This document shows positions 42,867 through 43,084 of a DNA stretch of 43,084 nucleotides, one piece after another (position 1 is the stretch's first letter; every line of letters begins with the position of its first letter). The stretch is from Hyphomicrobiales bacterium. GTDB lineage: Bacteria > Pseudomonadota > Alphaproteobacteria > Rhizobiales > Hyphomicrobiaceae. Where the stretch lies: assembly GCA_003963125.1 (NCBI GenBank), contig RXJK01000086.1, positions 7,491 to 50,574 of the forward strand, given 5' to 3'. The notes under the pieces are model-generated. The model was not told the origin of the DNA, did not search any database, and saw only the letters and a program-made list of their open reading frames with translations. The translations under genes and the position numbers were made by a program.

Positions 42867-42885
42867 CTATCGAAGGTTTCGATAG
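42867..42885 (+). promoter_or_regulatory. LysR-type binding site upstream of the LysR gene
   Basis: CTATCGAA (42867-42874) and TTCGATAG (42878-42885) form a perfect 8-bp inverted repeat with a 3-nt centre. It contains ATC-N9-GAT (42869-42883), a classic LysR half-site arrangement, 37 bp before the start codon, so self-control is likely. Confidence 0.5.
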
Positions 42886-42922
42886 ATAGATCGAAGAGAG
42901 CTTGAAGAGCGCTTCGATCGCG

Positions 42923-43084
42923 ATGGATATCCAGCTCGCACGCACGTTCCTGATGGTCGCCGAAACCGGCAGCTTCATCGAAGCCGGCCGCAGGATGAAC
43001 GTCACGCAATCCACAGTCTCAGCACGCATCAAGTCGTTGGAAGAGCTGTTCGGACGGCCACTTTTCGAACGTTCCAAGAGCGGC
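42923..43084 (+). CDS. LysR family transcriptional regulator, N-terminal part
   Basis: 54 codons, running off the right edge. The winged helix-turn-helix is complete to its wing: MDIQLARTFLMVAETGSFIEA, AGRRMNVTQSTVSARIKSLEE, LFGRPLFERSKSG. The ligand domain and target genes lie outside the window. The ATG at 42923 gives the family N-terminus. Confidence 0.9.
   Translation, partial: MDIQLARTFLMVAETGSFIEAGRRMNVTQSTVSARIKSLEELFGRPLFERSKSG

Overview
The window is high-GC chromosomal DNA from an alphaproteobacterium, most likely of the order Hyphomicrobiales (Rhizobiales). Reasons: the block M48 peptidase - DsbA-like protein - aroQ - accB - accC - aat, the block rlpA-like - D,D-carboxypeptidase - tmk - holB, two exact matches to the alphaproteobacterial general-stress (EcfG) promoter GGAAC-N16-CGTT, and CsoR-type copper control. 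Genus cannot be told from the sequence alone. No phage, integrase, transposase, CRISPR array or rRNA is visible; it reads as ordinary chromosome with accessory patches.

Layout. 1-820: the 3' end of a true ACC deaminase gene, a solitary Flp-type pilin and tRNA-Lys(CTT). 984-3754: copper export, copA divergent from csoR over two palindromic operators. 3776-6683: potassium channel, secreted cytochrome c, Hsp20 and an outer-membrane barrel protein. 6822-13510: a block bracketed by two inward-facing EcfG-type promoters. One drives a 99-residue unknown protein. The other drives a six-PAS hybrid histidine kinase followed on the same strand by a ligase-associated exonuclease and an ATP-dependent DNA ligase. 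13571-13720: a hairpin and an apparent C-terminal scrap of an OmpA-family gene.

13826-19061: a TetR-centred region. OsmC-like, acyl-CoA-dehydrogenase-like, tandem rhodanese, DUF302 and cupin genes run leftward; TetR and a VOC protein run rightward; two CAGACAG-type inverted repeats lie between. This is my main candidate for an undescribed small-molecule (possibly sulfur) detoxification module, because the acyl-CoA-dehydrogenase-like and OsmC-like members both lack an expected catalytic residue.

19210-33776: housekeeping: aat, accC, accB, aroQ, a DsbA-like oxidoreductase, an M48 protease, a class I aminotransferase, cell-envelope genes, tmk, holB, leuA with a leucine-rich leader peptide, and mgtE. 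34103-40967: a polysaccharide deacetylase, a form II carbon-monoxide-dehydrogenase-type coxSLM operon, a TMEM175-type channel, a class II glutamine amidotransferase and a small secreted protein. 41149-43084: tRNA-Leu(GAG), lipB, a small periplasmic protein preceded by a 25-codon lysine-rich micro-gene, and the start of a LysR regulator.

A 46-bp hairpin repeat (42/46 identical) occurs twice, each time between convergent genes (VOC/aat and leuA/mgtE). All assignments come from reading translated sequence and motifs; no database search was run.
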